Shown in pieces: positions 1 to 12,660 of a stretch of DNA of 64,000 nucleotides. Source of the DNA: Bagarius yarrelli (Eukaryota; Chordata; Actinopteri; Siluriformes; Sisoridae). The DNA lies in contig VCAZ01000054.1 in assembly GCA_005784505.1 (NCBI GenBank), positions 2,325,067 through 2,389,066 of the forward strand. The letters run 5' to 3'. How positions within the stretch are numbered: the stretch's first letter is position 1; each line of letters starts with the position of its first letter. The notes below the pieces were generated by a model. The model saw only the letters and a list, made by a program, of their open reading frames with translations. It was not told the origin of the DNA and did not search any database. Position numbers and translations under genes: made by a program.

Positions 1-700
1 GTCTTAACAAATGAGAAAAACTGTAAAAAAAAAAAGTGGCTTGGTTAAGCAGTCGGAATGGTTAAAGAGAAGAGAAGAGAAGAGAAGAGAAGAGAAGAGA
101 AGAGAAGAGGTAAATAAATGGAATAAAAAAATGAAATGTAAGGACATGAAAAAAAGAAAAGAAAGAAAGAAAAAAAAAAAAGAAGAAGAAAAAGAAAAGA
201 AGAAAGGAGAAAAAGAAGAAAAAGGAAGAAGAAAGGAAAAGAAAGAAAAAAAGGAAGAAAGGAGAAAAAAAAGTTAATGAAAGGAAAGAAAAAGTAAGGG
301 AAAACCTGAAAAGACAAGAATGGAAAAGAAAAAAAAAGAAAAGAAAAAGAAACATGCAAGACAATACAAGGCAGGAGACAAGAGAAGAGAAGAGAAGAGA
401 AGAGAAGAGAAGAGAAGAGAGAAGAGAAGAGAAGAGAGAGTAAATGTTGGGAAAGATGAAGCAAAAATAAACAAAAAAGATATAAATAGAAAAATGAATA
501 AAAGAAGAAGTATAAAGTCATAATGATAAAAAAAGGCTAACGGGAAAGAAAAGAATATAAAGAAAATTAAAAAGAAAGAATATGTGATTAAAAGATAGGA
601 TGGAAAAGAAGGGATAAAAGCAAACTATAGAGAAATAAAAAATACAAAGAAAATCAAAAAGAGTGAAAGGAAACGTTCCAAAATCCCTGCTGTCCATGCT
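1..700 (+). repeat. Polypurine tract (GAAGA and AAAAG-rich)
   Basis: Almost unbroken purines on the plus strand, with two arrays of AGAAG/GAGAA near 65-110 and 380-440. The apparent ORFs on both strands are low-complexity Lys/Glu/Arg or Phe/Ser/Leu runs and are not genes. Confidence 0.9.
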
Positions 701-2778
701 GACGGGAGTGGCAGACAGGTTGATACAGAAAAGAGTGAGAAACAAGGTTTGTGCTCTATGCAATGTGTGTCCAAGGTCAGTGAAGCAGGAGGTGTCAGAG
801 TGGAGATGAGATCTCAGTCACACTCTTTTCTCTAGTTTAAAGATTTTAATTGGACCTTGTCCAGAGCTGGCACTTTATCTAAGCTGGATCAAAGTATCAG
901 GAGTGACAGGAGTGTCTCATTACATCCGCCAGAAGAAGGCGAGTCGGCCACCGGGGCAGACGTGGGAAGAAGAACAATACACCGTAAAATCACCAGGTTT
1001 AGACACAAGACCTTCTGTAACTTTAACTGGATGCCGGAGAAAGTCATCATGTGCGTAACGTCAAAAAAAATCCTTTTTTAATATGTTATGATATCGTCTG
1101 CAAGATCAGCATACAAAAATAAATAAACTGCTAACAAAATTATATGTGGAAGCAACAATTGTCAGGACCAAGTAGCGGAAAAAATGTCTTATATCCTGCT
1201 TTGATCTCAAAGTTCATTCGTTTAACATGGCGTCAATGTCTAATGTCAATATGTAAGTGTTTCTCAAGGTATGACTTCACTTCCTATGTAAAGTCTTAAC
1301 TGTCTCATTTTGCTTGAACTTTATAGACAAAACATTTGGGGTTATAAGTGGTGCAGATATCGCTGCTGAAGATATTTTTGACGACGCAAGGACGGGAAAT
1401 GGAGGAAAGTTTGCAAAATTTGAATTACTGTTCAAGAAATATAAGAGAAAGGAGAAGAAGAAATAATGACAGAAGAAAAAGAATAAGAAGAAAATAAAGA
1501 AGAGTGATATAAAGAAAAGGAAAAGGAAAAGGGAGAAAAAAAGAAGAGAATTAAGAACAAAAAATAAGAATAGAATAAAAAACAAAAGAAAAAAGAATGT
1601 GGAAATAGAAAAAGAAAAAAGAGAGAATTAAGTAAAAGGAAAATTAGAGGAAGGATAACAGGAAGAAAAGTAGGAAGACAAGAAACAGGCATAGATTCAT
1701 AGTTGGTGCTTGGACCCATCATAGAAAATTCACTAGATGAAAATAGTCCTAAGTCTATGGCACAAAAAGGTTATATACAAAGGTAATGCAAAGATGTAAA
1801 CAAAGGAAAGTTTGCACTGGCTACTGCATAAGGCGCAAAATGTACAACACGTTTGCCCCCAATGTGCGATATTCATCCTCCATCCAAGCCAATCAGCAAT
1901 GAGCTTGACACATCCATCGTACCAGAAAATGTAGAAGAGCAATATTTAGAATATACATACATATATATATAATATACAGAATATATATAACTGATGGGAA
2001 ACACACACACTAGGCTCTAGTGTGTATAATTATTGTATAATTATTTTATCTCATCCATTACATTTATTAATTATCACACCGTTTTTTTATTTCTTTTTCT
2101 GGTCAGTACCACCTTGGGTTATTGTGTAAATGCAGATATCAGATATGGGTCAGTTTTAAAAAATAATGATTCTAAAAAATTAGATTTAGTCAACAAATCA
2201 GAATTAAGCATTAAGACCTGCAGTGCAAATGCAGCTGTAGTCGCCTGTGGACAAAACCTATTACAAAAATGAACAAAAAACAGCACAAAAGTGAGACAAA
2301 AATCAGACGCAAAATGGTCTCCTGCTTGGTGTAAACACAGCATAAGACTCAACATGCTAAATAACCTGGTGTGAAGTTCCTGTGACTTTCCTTTTAATCG
2401 AGTATAAAAAAAACCCACCAGCATTCGACTCACTCTGCAGGCTGCAGAAGATTAGCTGCGAGATTAATGGAGCCGGATCTTAATAATGAGCAGGCAGTAG
2501 ATGATTAAAAATCTGGGTTTGTAGAAATTAAAAGCAGTCAGCACAATCCTTTTTGGAATTCTGCAAGCGGAGGCGGTGAAAGAGTTCGTTAAGTGTGCCG
2601 TTTGTTTTTGACTCTGTTTGCTAACCCCGGTATGCTAATACAGGTTTTGGATTTTCTTCAGGGGCTCTCCATGCTGATGTAAGATTCATTATTCTATCAG
2701 ATCGAGAAACAGAATTACCTTAAATGTTAAGAAAATTTAGAAATGTAGACAAAAAATATAAGGATTTTACAAAAAGTA
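701..2778. other. Gene-free 3' flank
   Basis: No gene seen. It holds a second purine-rich stretch at about 1430-1690 and a short TA repeat near 1955-1990. A segment at 2085-2160 is shared with a dispersed repeat near 42290-42355. A non-repetitive block at about 2430-2660 might be conserved regulatory DNA. Confidence 0.6.
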
Positions 2779-3235
2779 AGATAAAAATCTATTAGATAGT
2801 CACACATCCGTCTTCTTAACATTAAATTTAGCTAAAAATCTTTTAGATAGTCACACATTCGTCTTCTTAACATTAAATTCAGCTAAAAATCCGTTAGATA
2901 GTCGCACATTTGTCTTCTTAACATTTAATTTAGCTAAAATGTTTTAGATAGTCACACTTTTGTGTTATTTACATTAAATCTAGCTAAAAAGCTTTTACAT
3001 AGTCACAATTTTGTCTTCTTAACATTTAATTTAGCTAAAAATCTTTAGGATAGTCAAACTTTCGTCTTCCTAATATTTAATTCAGCTAAAATTCTTGTAG
3101 TCACACTTTCGTCTTCTCAACATTTAATTCAGATAAAAATCTATTAGATAGTCGCACTTTCATGTTACTAACATTTAATTCAGCTAAAAATCTTTTAGAT
3201 TGTCGCTATTTCTCTTCCCAACATTTAACTTAATT
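2779..3235 (+). repeat. Minisatellite, period about 60 bp, about 8 copies
   Basis: Units contain TTTTAGATAGTCACAC, then TCGTCTTCTTAACATT and AATTTAGCTAAAAATC. Copies have diverged by point changes and small indels, which suggests an old array. Confidence 0.9.
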
Positions 3236-3919
3236 GTAATTAATTAGCAACATACATCTAAACAAAGGTAATGATTTATTAGCTCAGTGATGACACCATG
3301 ATTTGGTCATTATTAATGATTCTTCCAGCTATTTATGATCAGTTATAAATGGTGTAGGTAAATAATGAAGTGATAGCACTTACTGTATGTGGGTGGTTTG
3401 GTTGGTAAAGGGGGGAGCGAGGAACCGGGCGAGGCCAGAGAAGGGAGCAAGGAGGGGGGACCGAGGTACTATTATAAGGTAACTTATTAGGGAGGTGAGT
3501 GCAGAGTGATTTGGGAACGACTTACAGGTGCTCTTAATTAGAATTCTGGTAATAGGGGCAGAAAACAGTGTACTGTGACACTAGAAGCCTCTTCCTACTT
3601 CTCCTCTTCCTCTTCCTCCTCTGTAGAGGCTGTGTGAACTCTACATATACATGCCCGGCTCTGTGAAATTCCCTGGTAAGATTAGAAATGAATTTGTTGA
3701 GTTTGTTCGCCTCTGACACTGAAAAAAAAAAATTAAAAAAGAAAAAGTTGTCAAGCCAGCCTTTCAAAGCAAGGAGTACAGCCTGGATGATGAATCGTGT
3801 GAAGTTTCCTGAGATAAAGCTGTACATTTCTCCATTTCTCTCAATAGAGAGAATAAACGATATATATGTAAACTGCTATAATGTAGCTACGTTGGATAAA
3901 TAGTGCATGGTGTTTATTT
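3236..3919. other. Gene-free stretch
   Basis: Non-repetitive AT-rich DNA with a short pyrimidine run at about 3590-3625. No gene or transposon recognised. Confidence 0.5.
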
Positions 3920-3934
3920 TAGTAAACAAACAAT

Positions 3935-4100
3935 GTGTTGAACTGCATCACAAGGTTGTGGGGTTTGATTTCCAGGACCACCAATCTACTTCTGCTGGGC
4001 CCCCGAGCCTGGAGCTTTCAACTCTGTAAAATAAATGATAGAAAATGTAAGTCACTCTGGGGAAGGGTGTCTGCCAAATGCTGTAAACGAAGCAGTGAAA
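3935..4100 (+). repeat. SINE-like dispersed repeat (CTGCCAAATGCTGTAAA tail)
   Basis: It has a B-box-like GGGTTTGATTTCC, then ACTTCTGCTGGGCCCC and the tail AAGTCACTCTGG...CTGCCAAATGCTGTAAA. The same modules recur at 5600, 12955, 16325 and 17005 in the window. Family name not assigned. Confidence 0.7.
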
Positions 4101-4269
4101 CGTTTGCACACACTGTTTATCGACCTATTGATTACTTCGCTTTAGCAGAACAACAGAAATCAGCATGAAACAGGAAGTTGTGTATTTCAGATAATTTTCA
4201 GCAAACAAATCTGGCCTACTTAGGTGAATCTGGGCCATATGCAGCACAATGAAAGACTCCCGAGCATGT

Positions 4270-4515
4270 TTTATGTTAGAGAGACAGAGAGAGAAAGAAT
4301 AAGAGAGACAGAAAAAGAGTGAGAATAAGTATAATATATATATATATATATAATAAGTAAAATATGAGAGAAAGAATAAGAGAGAAAAGAAAGAAAAAAA
4401 AGAAAGAAAGAAAGAATGAGAGAGAAAAAGAATAAGGGAAAGAGAGAGAGAGAGAGAATGACAGAGACACAGAGAGAAAGAGAGCGAGAGACAGAGAGAA
4501 AGAGAGGGTGATGGT
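4270..4515 (+). repeat. GA-rich low-complexity tract with (AT)n core
   Basis: Purine-rich AGAGA/AAGAA runs interrupted by (TA)n near 4335-4355. The ORFs over it are artefacts. Confidence 0.85.
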
Positions 4516-5599
4516 TGGCGCCGTACTGCAGTCTCTAAGGAGAGAATCAGAGGGAACGACTGGTGCAAATGCGACAATCAGATTTATTTTATCAGTATTC
4601 AAAAATTTCCAACTTGATTTTTCTCCCGCTTAGCACCTTATTCTGATTTCCACACTTTTTTTCTATGCTCTGTGTGTGTGTCTGTGATGTTTTAAAGTTG
4701 TGTGACATTGGATGCTCTAAATATGTCAGCAGAAACATGTTTCTCCAATCTCCTGAGACCATGTGCTTTACACACACACACACGCACACACACAGATAAG
4801 TAGCTGAAGTGTTACAATGCTGTAAGATGGCTCAGTTAGCCTCAGTACGTTTATAAATAAAATTTACATTTATTATAGAACATTGTGTACTTTTTAGCTG
4901 TTTATTGATACATTTAATGTTGTGGAACATTCAGGTTCTCATATCTGTTATAGCCGCTATAACTATATATCCACACTGGTATTTCTCTTTTTATCTCTCT
5001 CTCACACACAGACACATACATAAAAAAATGACAGGTTTTAATACTGTATTATATTTTTTGTCGTTTTCATGGTAACAGCTCATCGAAACCCACTCTCTTC
5101 CTGTTTGTTTGTTTTTTTGGATCTTCTTCCCTTCTTCAACTAAAGTCTTTTCTTCAACCTCAGAGTAAATGGGTTTATCACTTGGCTGGTTAGTTTAATT
5201 GGCTAGATTAAGGTTATGCAACTTATCAAGGTTTAATAGACATTTATTGCCTGTCTGTTAGGTCCTCTCACTGTTCCTGGAGATACAAATAATAAAAAAA
5301 ATAATATGAATTATTATTCGAATCGATCTGGATTTAAGAAAATGTACAAAGCAGACGGACATTTCAGTTCTGCTGCTGGTGATAAGATTTGGATTCTGAT
5401 TGGACAGAAGGCATCTGATGCAGTGTAGGTGATGGTTGCTTGGTGCACATAAACCTCTGAATCGATTGTCAGATAGAATCGAGCCTTCTGCTGTTTAGAT
5501 GATTATAAGGTTCAGTTGGTTTAGTGAACTTCAGCAGCGATGGAATAATCCCTGGAAGTGAAGTTCCAGAGACTGAAAGAGACAAAGCACCAGATAAGA
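4516..5599. other. Gene-free stretch
   Basis: Only short TG/CA repeats (about 4668-4682 and 4770-4795) and non-repetitive AT-rich DNA are visible. Confidence 0.5.
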
Positions 5600-5745
5600 A
5601 ATGTGAGTCCAAGTTTTCAGCACCACCAAATTACCACTGCTGGACCCCTGAGCAAAACCCTTAACCCTTAATTGCTCAGTTGTATAACTAAAATAAACAT
5701 AAGTCACTCTGAATAAAAGCGTCTACCAAATGCAGAGAAAATGGA
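5600..5745 (+). repeat. SINE-like dispersed repeat
   Basis: ACCACTGCTGGACCCCTGAG, CCTTAACCC, AATTGCTCAGTTGTATAA and AAGTCACTCTGAATAAAAGC match the modules at 17005-17140. Confidence 0.7.
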
Positions 5746-5774
5746 TTTATTTATATATTCATGTTTTATACCTG

Positions 5775-6056
5775 CTTATTCTTTAATTTAGGGTAATTTA
5801 TGCTATCCCAGCCATCTCTAAAAGTGCAAAAGGAGGGGTACACCCAGTCAATCGCAGGGCCACAAACACACTCACACTCACTCCTATGGCAATTTAAAAT
5901 CACCAACCAACCTAACATACATAGGAGGAAAATTAAGTACCCAGAGTAAACCAATGCAAGCACAAGGAGAACACTCAAACTCCACACAGAAAGGCCCCTG
6001 CCCGAAAAATCAAATCTGGGACCTTCTTGCTGTGAGGCAAGTGTGCTAACCACACA
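5775..6056 (+). repeat. Dispersed fish repeat (TATCCCAGCCATCTCTAAAAG family)
   Basis: Shares TATCCCAGC, TCTCTAAAAG, GGCAATTTA and the AACTCCACACAGAAAGGCC block with copies at about 23250-23430 and 63845-64000. The ORF on its minus strand is a by-product. Confidence 0.75.
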
Positions 6057-6084
6057 GAAGAATCAAAAGATCTTATCATATCGT

Positions 6085-6405
6085 GCCCTCAAAAGGTGGT
6101 GGCGTACAACATGATATCTAAGTGAAAGGGGTTGAAAAAATTATATCAATGTGGGTGGGGCACAACAAAATATTTAAGTGGAGGGATTAAAAAAAAGGTA
6201 TCAAGGTGGGTGGGGAACAACGTAATATCTAATTGGAGGGGTTATAAAATGATATCAAAGTGGGTGGGGCACAACATGATATCCAAGTGGAGGGGTTGAG
6301 AAATTATATGAAACTGGATGGGTATCTAAGTAAAAGGTTTGAAAATGATATCAAGGTAGGTGGGGCACAACAGTATACCCAATTGAAGGGGTTAAAATAA
6401 TGCAA
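6085..6405 (+). repeat. Minisatellite, period about 55-60 bp
   Basis: Units carry GGTGGGTGGGGCACAAC, ATATCTAAGTGGAGGGGTT and AAAATGATATCAA. About five or six diverged copies. Confidence 0.88.
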
Positions 6406-7938
6406 ACTTCTAATATTTTTTTTCCCCAGCAGTCTTGAGTTGAATCTTGATTTGGGTTCATCTGATTATCAGACGTTCAGTACTTCAGTCTTAACACTAT
6501 TAATCAAGAAAATGTTGCGATATACAAATTATTCCCAGATGATGCACCTTCCCCTCTTTCTGAAGCCATTCTTTTGTCCCGCTCCTCACTCCAGCACCCT
6601 TATCTAATCTGGTAAAAACAAATTTTTCATCAGTTAAAGCAAATCAGATTTGTGAAAGGTCCAAGACTCCACTGTATCCGGCGAGGTTTTAACCAAACGC
6701 ATATAATTACCCCGGTCATGTCGAGATGGGCGATTTTCAGTGGCTCGTTATCGTAAACCGCGGTGTGGCGGCTGACATTTGGAATCCACTTGACATTTGA
6801 GCTTAAACGAAGAGAGTGGACTGGTGTATTAAAGCCAGGCCTGAAAAAGGAGCAAGGCTTTATTTTAAAAAAAAAAACAAAAAAAAAACTCTTTTGCTGT
6901 AAATTTATAGAATTCAGGTGGACACATAGCTGGAAATGAGTTTACCCTCTTTTGCGGCAGTAAATATTAGCGTAGAGCTAAAACGCAAGGGAAAAGGAAA
7001 ACCTCGACCTCATTTGTTTTTGTTTATAAAATAGATTTTTTTGGGTCTGCTGTTTGAATCCTAATTATAAATCCGGTGGAACAAACGAGCAGATTTATTA
7101 TCGGCCCCGTCTTCATTTGTCTGCTCGTTCTGAGAGGCTTTTTAAACCACATCATCAATCTGGAGACACTAAAGCCCCAATAGAGTTGAAACAGGCTGTG
7201 CTGCGTCTCTAAGTGACTCCAGGGGTTTGTTTTGTATATCGGATATTTAGGGTAAATCTATCGCAGTCGATTGTCTTCCTTTGTCCTACTTTAAAACTAT
7301 GGAGGAAATGAATGTCAGTGTTTTATAACCTATTGATTTTTTTTTTTCCGGAAATAATTCAACAAAAATGCTGTCACATCCTAAGTTTTTTAGAAAGTAT
7401 TTCCGTTGCTAAGAAAATTGATGGAAACTTGCTTTACTCTCAGAAAAGTTTTCACAGTAAAATATTCAACAATTTTTCTGTGTTCTTTTCGACATTCTCA
7501 AGAAGCATTGTCAGATTTAATGCTAGCAAACTTGCGTAATAATGCTAGATTCCGTGCTTTCACACTCTCATAATTCTGCCTCAATTGCACACTCAAATAC
7601 TAACGAATAATTAACATTCAACCAAATTTGTCTACTTTTACATGTGCGTAATAACCGTAACATCATATCCGAACACTATCGTACTGCAGTTTAACGTACT
7701 AGCATATTAGCATGCTAGTATATGAACATATAAGCATGGCGACACAGTGATGCTTAGCGGATTTGCACAGTACCACGCACACTTGTGTACTGACATTTTA
7801 TTGTGTAGTTAGATGTGTAGGTACTTTTACACACAGGCACACAACCATGCATTTCTTGTGCAATTAATCATGGCAATGAATTCAGAACACGACGTCAGCA
7901 TATCAGGCAGCACAACCAAGACCTCTGATTGGAATATC
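6406..7938. other. Gene-free stretch 3' of cdh12
   Basis: No ORF with recognisable content. About 6660-7240 is non-repetitive with mixed base composition and could be conserved noncoding DNA; the rest is AT-rich. Confidence 0.5.
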
Positions 7939-7944
7939 TTTATT
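7939..7944 (-). terminator. Candidate poly(A) signal AATAAA for cdh12
   Basis: TTTATT on the plus strand is AATAAA on the coding strand, about 450 nt past the stop codon. The motif is common by chance in AT-rich DNA, so this is only the nearest plausible signal. Confidence 0.35.
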
Positions 7945-8390
7945 TTTTCCCCTCACTTGTTTCCATTACAAATGAGAACCTCAAGAAACAAAGTTGTTCA
8001 GCTTCGAGAGAATGAGCATATGAGCTGAGCGAGAAAAAAAATAAAAATAAATTTTGAGGCACTTGTTTCACATCAAAGGGACGTTTCAAAATCCCCTGAA
8101 AGGATTAAAAAAAATACAAATGAAACTCAGTTTCTGACAAGTGCAGACATGAAGCTAAACCAAGTGCAAACATGAAACTGAACCAAAACCCAGCTGGAAG
8201 GATTTGCAACTTTTAACTGAAATGAGTCAAAAACGAATTGAAGAGAGGCGTAGGAAGGGCAGAAAAAAAGACACCACGCATGACTCTCCTACTGTCTCGG
8301 GTGAAGAGTTATGCCTGAAATAATAACTTTCCAAGCATTTCACTTTTTACTCAGCGCTTTTCTGAAAATAAATCCATGTCAGTCGTTTCG
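7945..8390 (-). other. cdh12: cdh12 3' UTR, extent inferred
   Basis: Sequence between the stop codon and the first AATAAA on the minus strand. No other ORF or repeat stands out. The true end could lie further downstream. Confidence 0.5.
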
Positions 8391-8884
8391 TCACGGTTGA
8401 CCACTCTCGATTTGCGGGAGACGCACTTCGTCCTCGTTGCTTTTTCGTCCGGTTAGGATCAGACTTAAAGCTTCAAATCGCGGCCCCATGTCTCCGATCA
8501 ATGTCAGATCGGTGTTGATATCAGAATCGTGACATTGGGATTCGATGGAGCTGAGGGACTCGGCCATCGAGCCCTCGCCCTCGTAAGCAAACGTGGCCAG
8601 AGTGTCATAAGGAGTTGCGTCTCTGTTATTTTCCTGTAAGCGCCGCTGAAGGTATGCGTGAACGCCCTCGCTGTCCTGATCATTACTCAGGTCAAACCGC
8701 CGGACAGCTGTGTTCTCTACGGCCTCCGGGTGGCGCAGAGTCCCGATGTCGAAGGCATGCGTGTCTTCTTCGCCACCGCCCTCATCGTCGTAGCGGATCA
8801 CGTTGTCCCTTGCGTCTTCTTTCGATGACATTAGAGCTTCTTTCTTTTTGTGGCGCTTCAGAGACACAGACAGCACCACGATCA
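8391..8884 (-). CDS. cdh12: cdh12 last coding exon: membrane span end and cytoplasmic tail (residues 623-786)
   Basis: The exon encodes MIVVLSVSLKRHKKK, then the juxtamembrane p120-binding core DNVIRYDDEGGGEEDT (649-664). The catenin-binding region follows, with PYDTLATFAYEGEGS (714-728) and AESLSSIES. The stop TGA is at 8391-8393. Two oddities: the segment between the two binding regions is shorter than in cadherin-12 of other vertebrates, and the conserved DWGPRF reads DMGPRF (Met755) with the upstream Tyr residues missing. The tail after GPRF is longer than usual. The acceptor is CTCACAG. Confidence 0.95.
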
Positions 8885-11800
8885 CTGTGAGAGAAAACAC
8901 AGATTTTTTTTTGTGGTGTCCACACAAAAATGCTAACACACACAAACACCCACAGTTATGCAAGAAATATGCAATCAAAGAAAACAAATGCTTTGTGTAG
9001 TAAATGAATTGAGTACAATTGTGCGCAGCCACTTGCATGTTTGAAAGCTAGCAATTTTCAAAGGGGTCTGGCTAAATTAAAAACTATGTGTGTGTGTGTG
9101 GGGGGGGTATGCGTGTGTTATTTTCTAACTTTCTGTTTCCTCACTGCTGATGTTCTGTCGCGCTTTCCTGAGTGACACATTGACTCAGCTCTCATCTATT
9201 CCATCTATTACATTGAGGACAAAGGACATATTACAAAGACAGAGAAGGACGAAGAGAGAAAAAACAAGCAAGATAAAAAGAAAGCGTGTGGTGAAAGAAA
9301 GAGATTGAGAGACAGATGGGGGTTTGAAGGCTGTGGGAAGATAGACAGAGTGCTTGGAATAGGGAAAGGGTGAGTAAGGGAGAGATAAAGAAAAATAGAG
9401 AAAGCGGATGAGAGAGAGATAAAGAAATATAGACAGCAGGAGGTTGAGGCGTAAAAAAAAAGAAAACACAAGGCTTTAACAAGGCCATGAATCTGATGTA
9501 AGGAGTCCTTATGCAGCGAAGCAGTGTGAGAAATTGGCTATATAAACCTAAGACTGTAATTAAGAAGATGTTCGCGTTTTTCTTTTCTGCTTTTTCTGCT
9601 TCAGTTTCAGCTTTCCAGGTTTCATTCACTGCACTGCCCCCTAGTGGCCAAATAATATCCATCCTCACCCTCCTGTAAACCTAAGAGATTGACAGTGTTG
9701 AGTGTAAAGATTAAATCAGCAAGTGGCTTTAACTTCTTTACCGGGTCTAAGACACTAATACCACCATTAAAAATGATATGTTTGGTGTTTGGGAGTGCAT
9801 GTGTGTGTTATGTGTGCCTTACTTAGAAGAATGATCACACACAGCAGGATGGCCAGCAGAGCTCCTGGACTGAGACCCAGAGGTAGAAGAAAATCTTTGG
9901 TGCTGCAGTTGAGGACAGAGCCGGTGACATCGCAAGCACAGACTCGTACGCTCAGCGTCCCTGTGCTGCTCAGGATGGGGAACCCGCCATCCTCAACCAC
10001 CACCGGGACCTCGAACACACTCTTCTCCATCTGCCAAAACCCTGCACGTCTGCTTAAAAGACCGGCTGTGTTGTCTGAAAACACAAAAAATTGGCTCATA
10101 TTGTAGGGTCTCCTCACTGCTCAGTAAAGTTTAGTAACACTTGGCACTTTCATACTTACAAATTTTACCATTTATTCTTTACAATGACTAATTTATACGA
10201 AAAGTGCCAAGGATGGACATCCCATGTTTGTTGAGTTTTTTTTGTCCTATCTCTGCCCTACCCACTGCTTATTGGGAAACCTGATTTATTGGTGAAAGTG
10301 TAATTTGTTTCCTTATCGAGCTTTAGAGAAAGCAGCAGATGCATTACCTGGTCTGGTAATGTGGCCATAGATGTGTCATTGGTGAGATTTTGACCACTGG
10401 TTGAGATTTGCATCCATTTTAGGTTTTCGGACAAGTTATAGAAATTTCCTTCACCTGGTTGAGATCTGGATCCAATGATCACAGATTTGTCATGATTTAG
10501 ACCCTTGTTTAGGTAAGAAACGCAATTCCCACTAATAGGTAACCCTGGCTACAGATGTGGTATTTTTGGAATTGTATCAATAATTGAAAGAATGTTTTTT
10601 TTATCTATAATTTTATTTCTGATAAATAGTAGACTCACTCATAAAGCACATCACACCAAGAGTCCATTTCTTTAACTTGTCATGTCAGTTGTGAAAAAAT
10701 GCACCACCAGTTGTAAAACTATTGTATGGGATCCTGATCAAAGTTTCAGCACTGGAATTTACCCAGTATAAAGGATGCTTATTGATTGCGAGTGTTTGCT
10801 CGGCAAGCTACACATAGGACTCGCCAAACAATGCATCAAAAAAGGAGCCAGTGACTAAGTTTGGAGGTAAACTTTACAGGCTTTCTGACCTTCAGAGAAG
10901 ATCAAATCGGATAAAATGACAACCTACATTCTTGAAGTGTTTTTGATGGAAGCGTTTCATGTTCTGAAAAAAACTCCAATGGGGAAACTGCAGACTGGAC
11001 TAAAGTCAGACATGAAGCAGTCAGGTTTGTATTTCTGGTACAGAATATGGCTAATTGTCAGATGTTCTCAAGCATCTGCATAAATCTGCATAAAATGAAG
11101 ATTCTGTTAGAAAACTTTTAATGAGACTAGGGACAGGTTGATAAGCCCATGCTGAGGATTTCACGCTTGTTTTGTGAAAAAACCTGAGCTAATGACACCA
11201 GCTTCCTGCGAATAATCTGTTCTTATTAAATAAGTTAATCTTTAATTGTCCCATGTACATTACAGCACAGTGTAATATTTTTTTTTCAAATCCCAGTTTA
11301 GGAGGTTGGAGTTAAAGTGTGGGCAGCCATAATACAGTGTCCCTGGAGCAGACATGATTAATGTCCTTGGTCAAGAGTCTGACAATGGCAGCTTGTCAGT
11401 AGTGTGGCTTAAACCCAATCCTTCGATCAACAACCCAAAGTCTTAATCATTTGAACTACAATTACCTTGTTAATCTTAAAGGTACGTTGCAATTTGAAAG
11501 CTAAAGAAGTTGCTGACCTCCACAGTTACTACAAATTCTGAAAAACAAGGCTGTCTAACGAAATATTTGGAATTTGCTTCTTTGTTCACCAAAAACATTG
11601 GAGCTTTGTGGCGAGTCTTTCTCACATCTAGAGAACACAATGGGTCTGGTCATAAGAGGAGGTGAATGTGTGTAGACATGTTTGCTATTAACCGAAAGGT
11701 CCCTTGACCTTGACAAAAAAGGTTTTGTGTCCAGAGGAGCTACAGATTGCACTTGGCAGGGCGAGAGGAGTGGAAGGGAACTTTCTGGCAACCTGTTAAA

Positions 11801-12615
11801 GCTTTTTTTTTATGTATAGAAACCTCCTAATTAAAAAGCTTGTGTAGATACATTATTAGTTCCTTTATCGGTTCTTTACTTTAATATGTTTTGCGATCTT
11901 CCTAATTATAGTGTCTGAGAAAGTCTCTTTCGGACTTTTGGAAAGATGAGATGTTTCTTGGCAAGGCTGATGATGATGATGATGAAGATGATTTCAGCTA
12001 CCGTAATGATTTAAAATTCTAACCTTTCATCAGCTGACCCAAAATTTAGGATCCAGTTCTAAACACTTTCGAACAATGAGTTTATTAGCAAGTAGAAATG
12101 CTAACTAGACTACGTGCAGTACTTACTTCCATAATCTCGGATGGTGAAGTTCTTGTTCCGGAGGTCTCTGGGAGATTTGAAGAAAAACCTGTGTCCTAGA
12201 TTGGGCATGTCTCTGTCTGTAGCACTAAGGATTTGGATCACCTGGACACCAAGAATGAAAGATGGTTTTATTGAGCCATTACCATAAAATTGATGGAAAC
12301 AAGTGTATTTATATTTATACAGTACGTTACCACACAGAATAAGTAATAACTGTCACAGTTACACAATTAGGCAGGGATTTAACTTAAATTCAGTCGCATT
12401 TTAAAGTCGTTCTGACTCGGTCCACAAGGGACAGGTTGCAAATTGACTAGAATTTTGACATTTTTGTTTGTTAACAAAGATTGATTCTCCATCAACTAAA
12501 TAAAAAGAAAAATATTATAATATGACATTATACTATCTATATTAGTGAGAGTTAATTCCAAAAATGTGGGATAGTTATAGCTATATAGATAGGGATAGCT
12601 ATCACAGATAATAAG

Positions 12616-12660
<45 letters not shown>

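Noticed and set aside
45..521. 158-residue hydrophobic minus-strand ORF
   Set aside because: Phe/Leu/Ser run opposite a polypurine tract, not a membrane protein.
2779..3235. CRISPR-like repeat-spacer spacing
   Set aside because: The whole 60-bp unit repeats, spacers included; it is a eukaryotic minisatellite.
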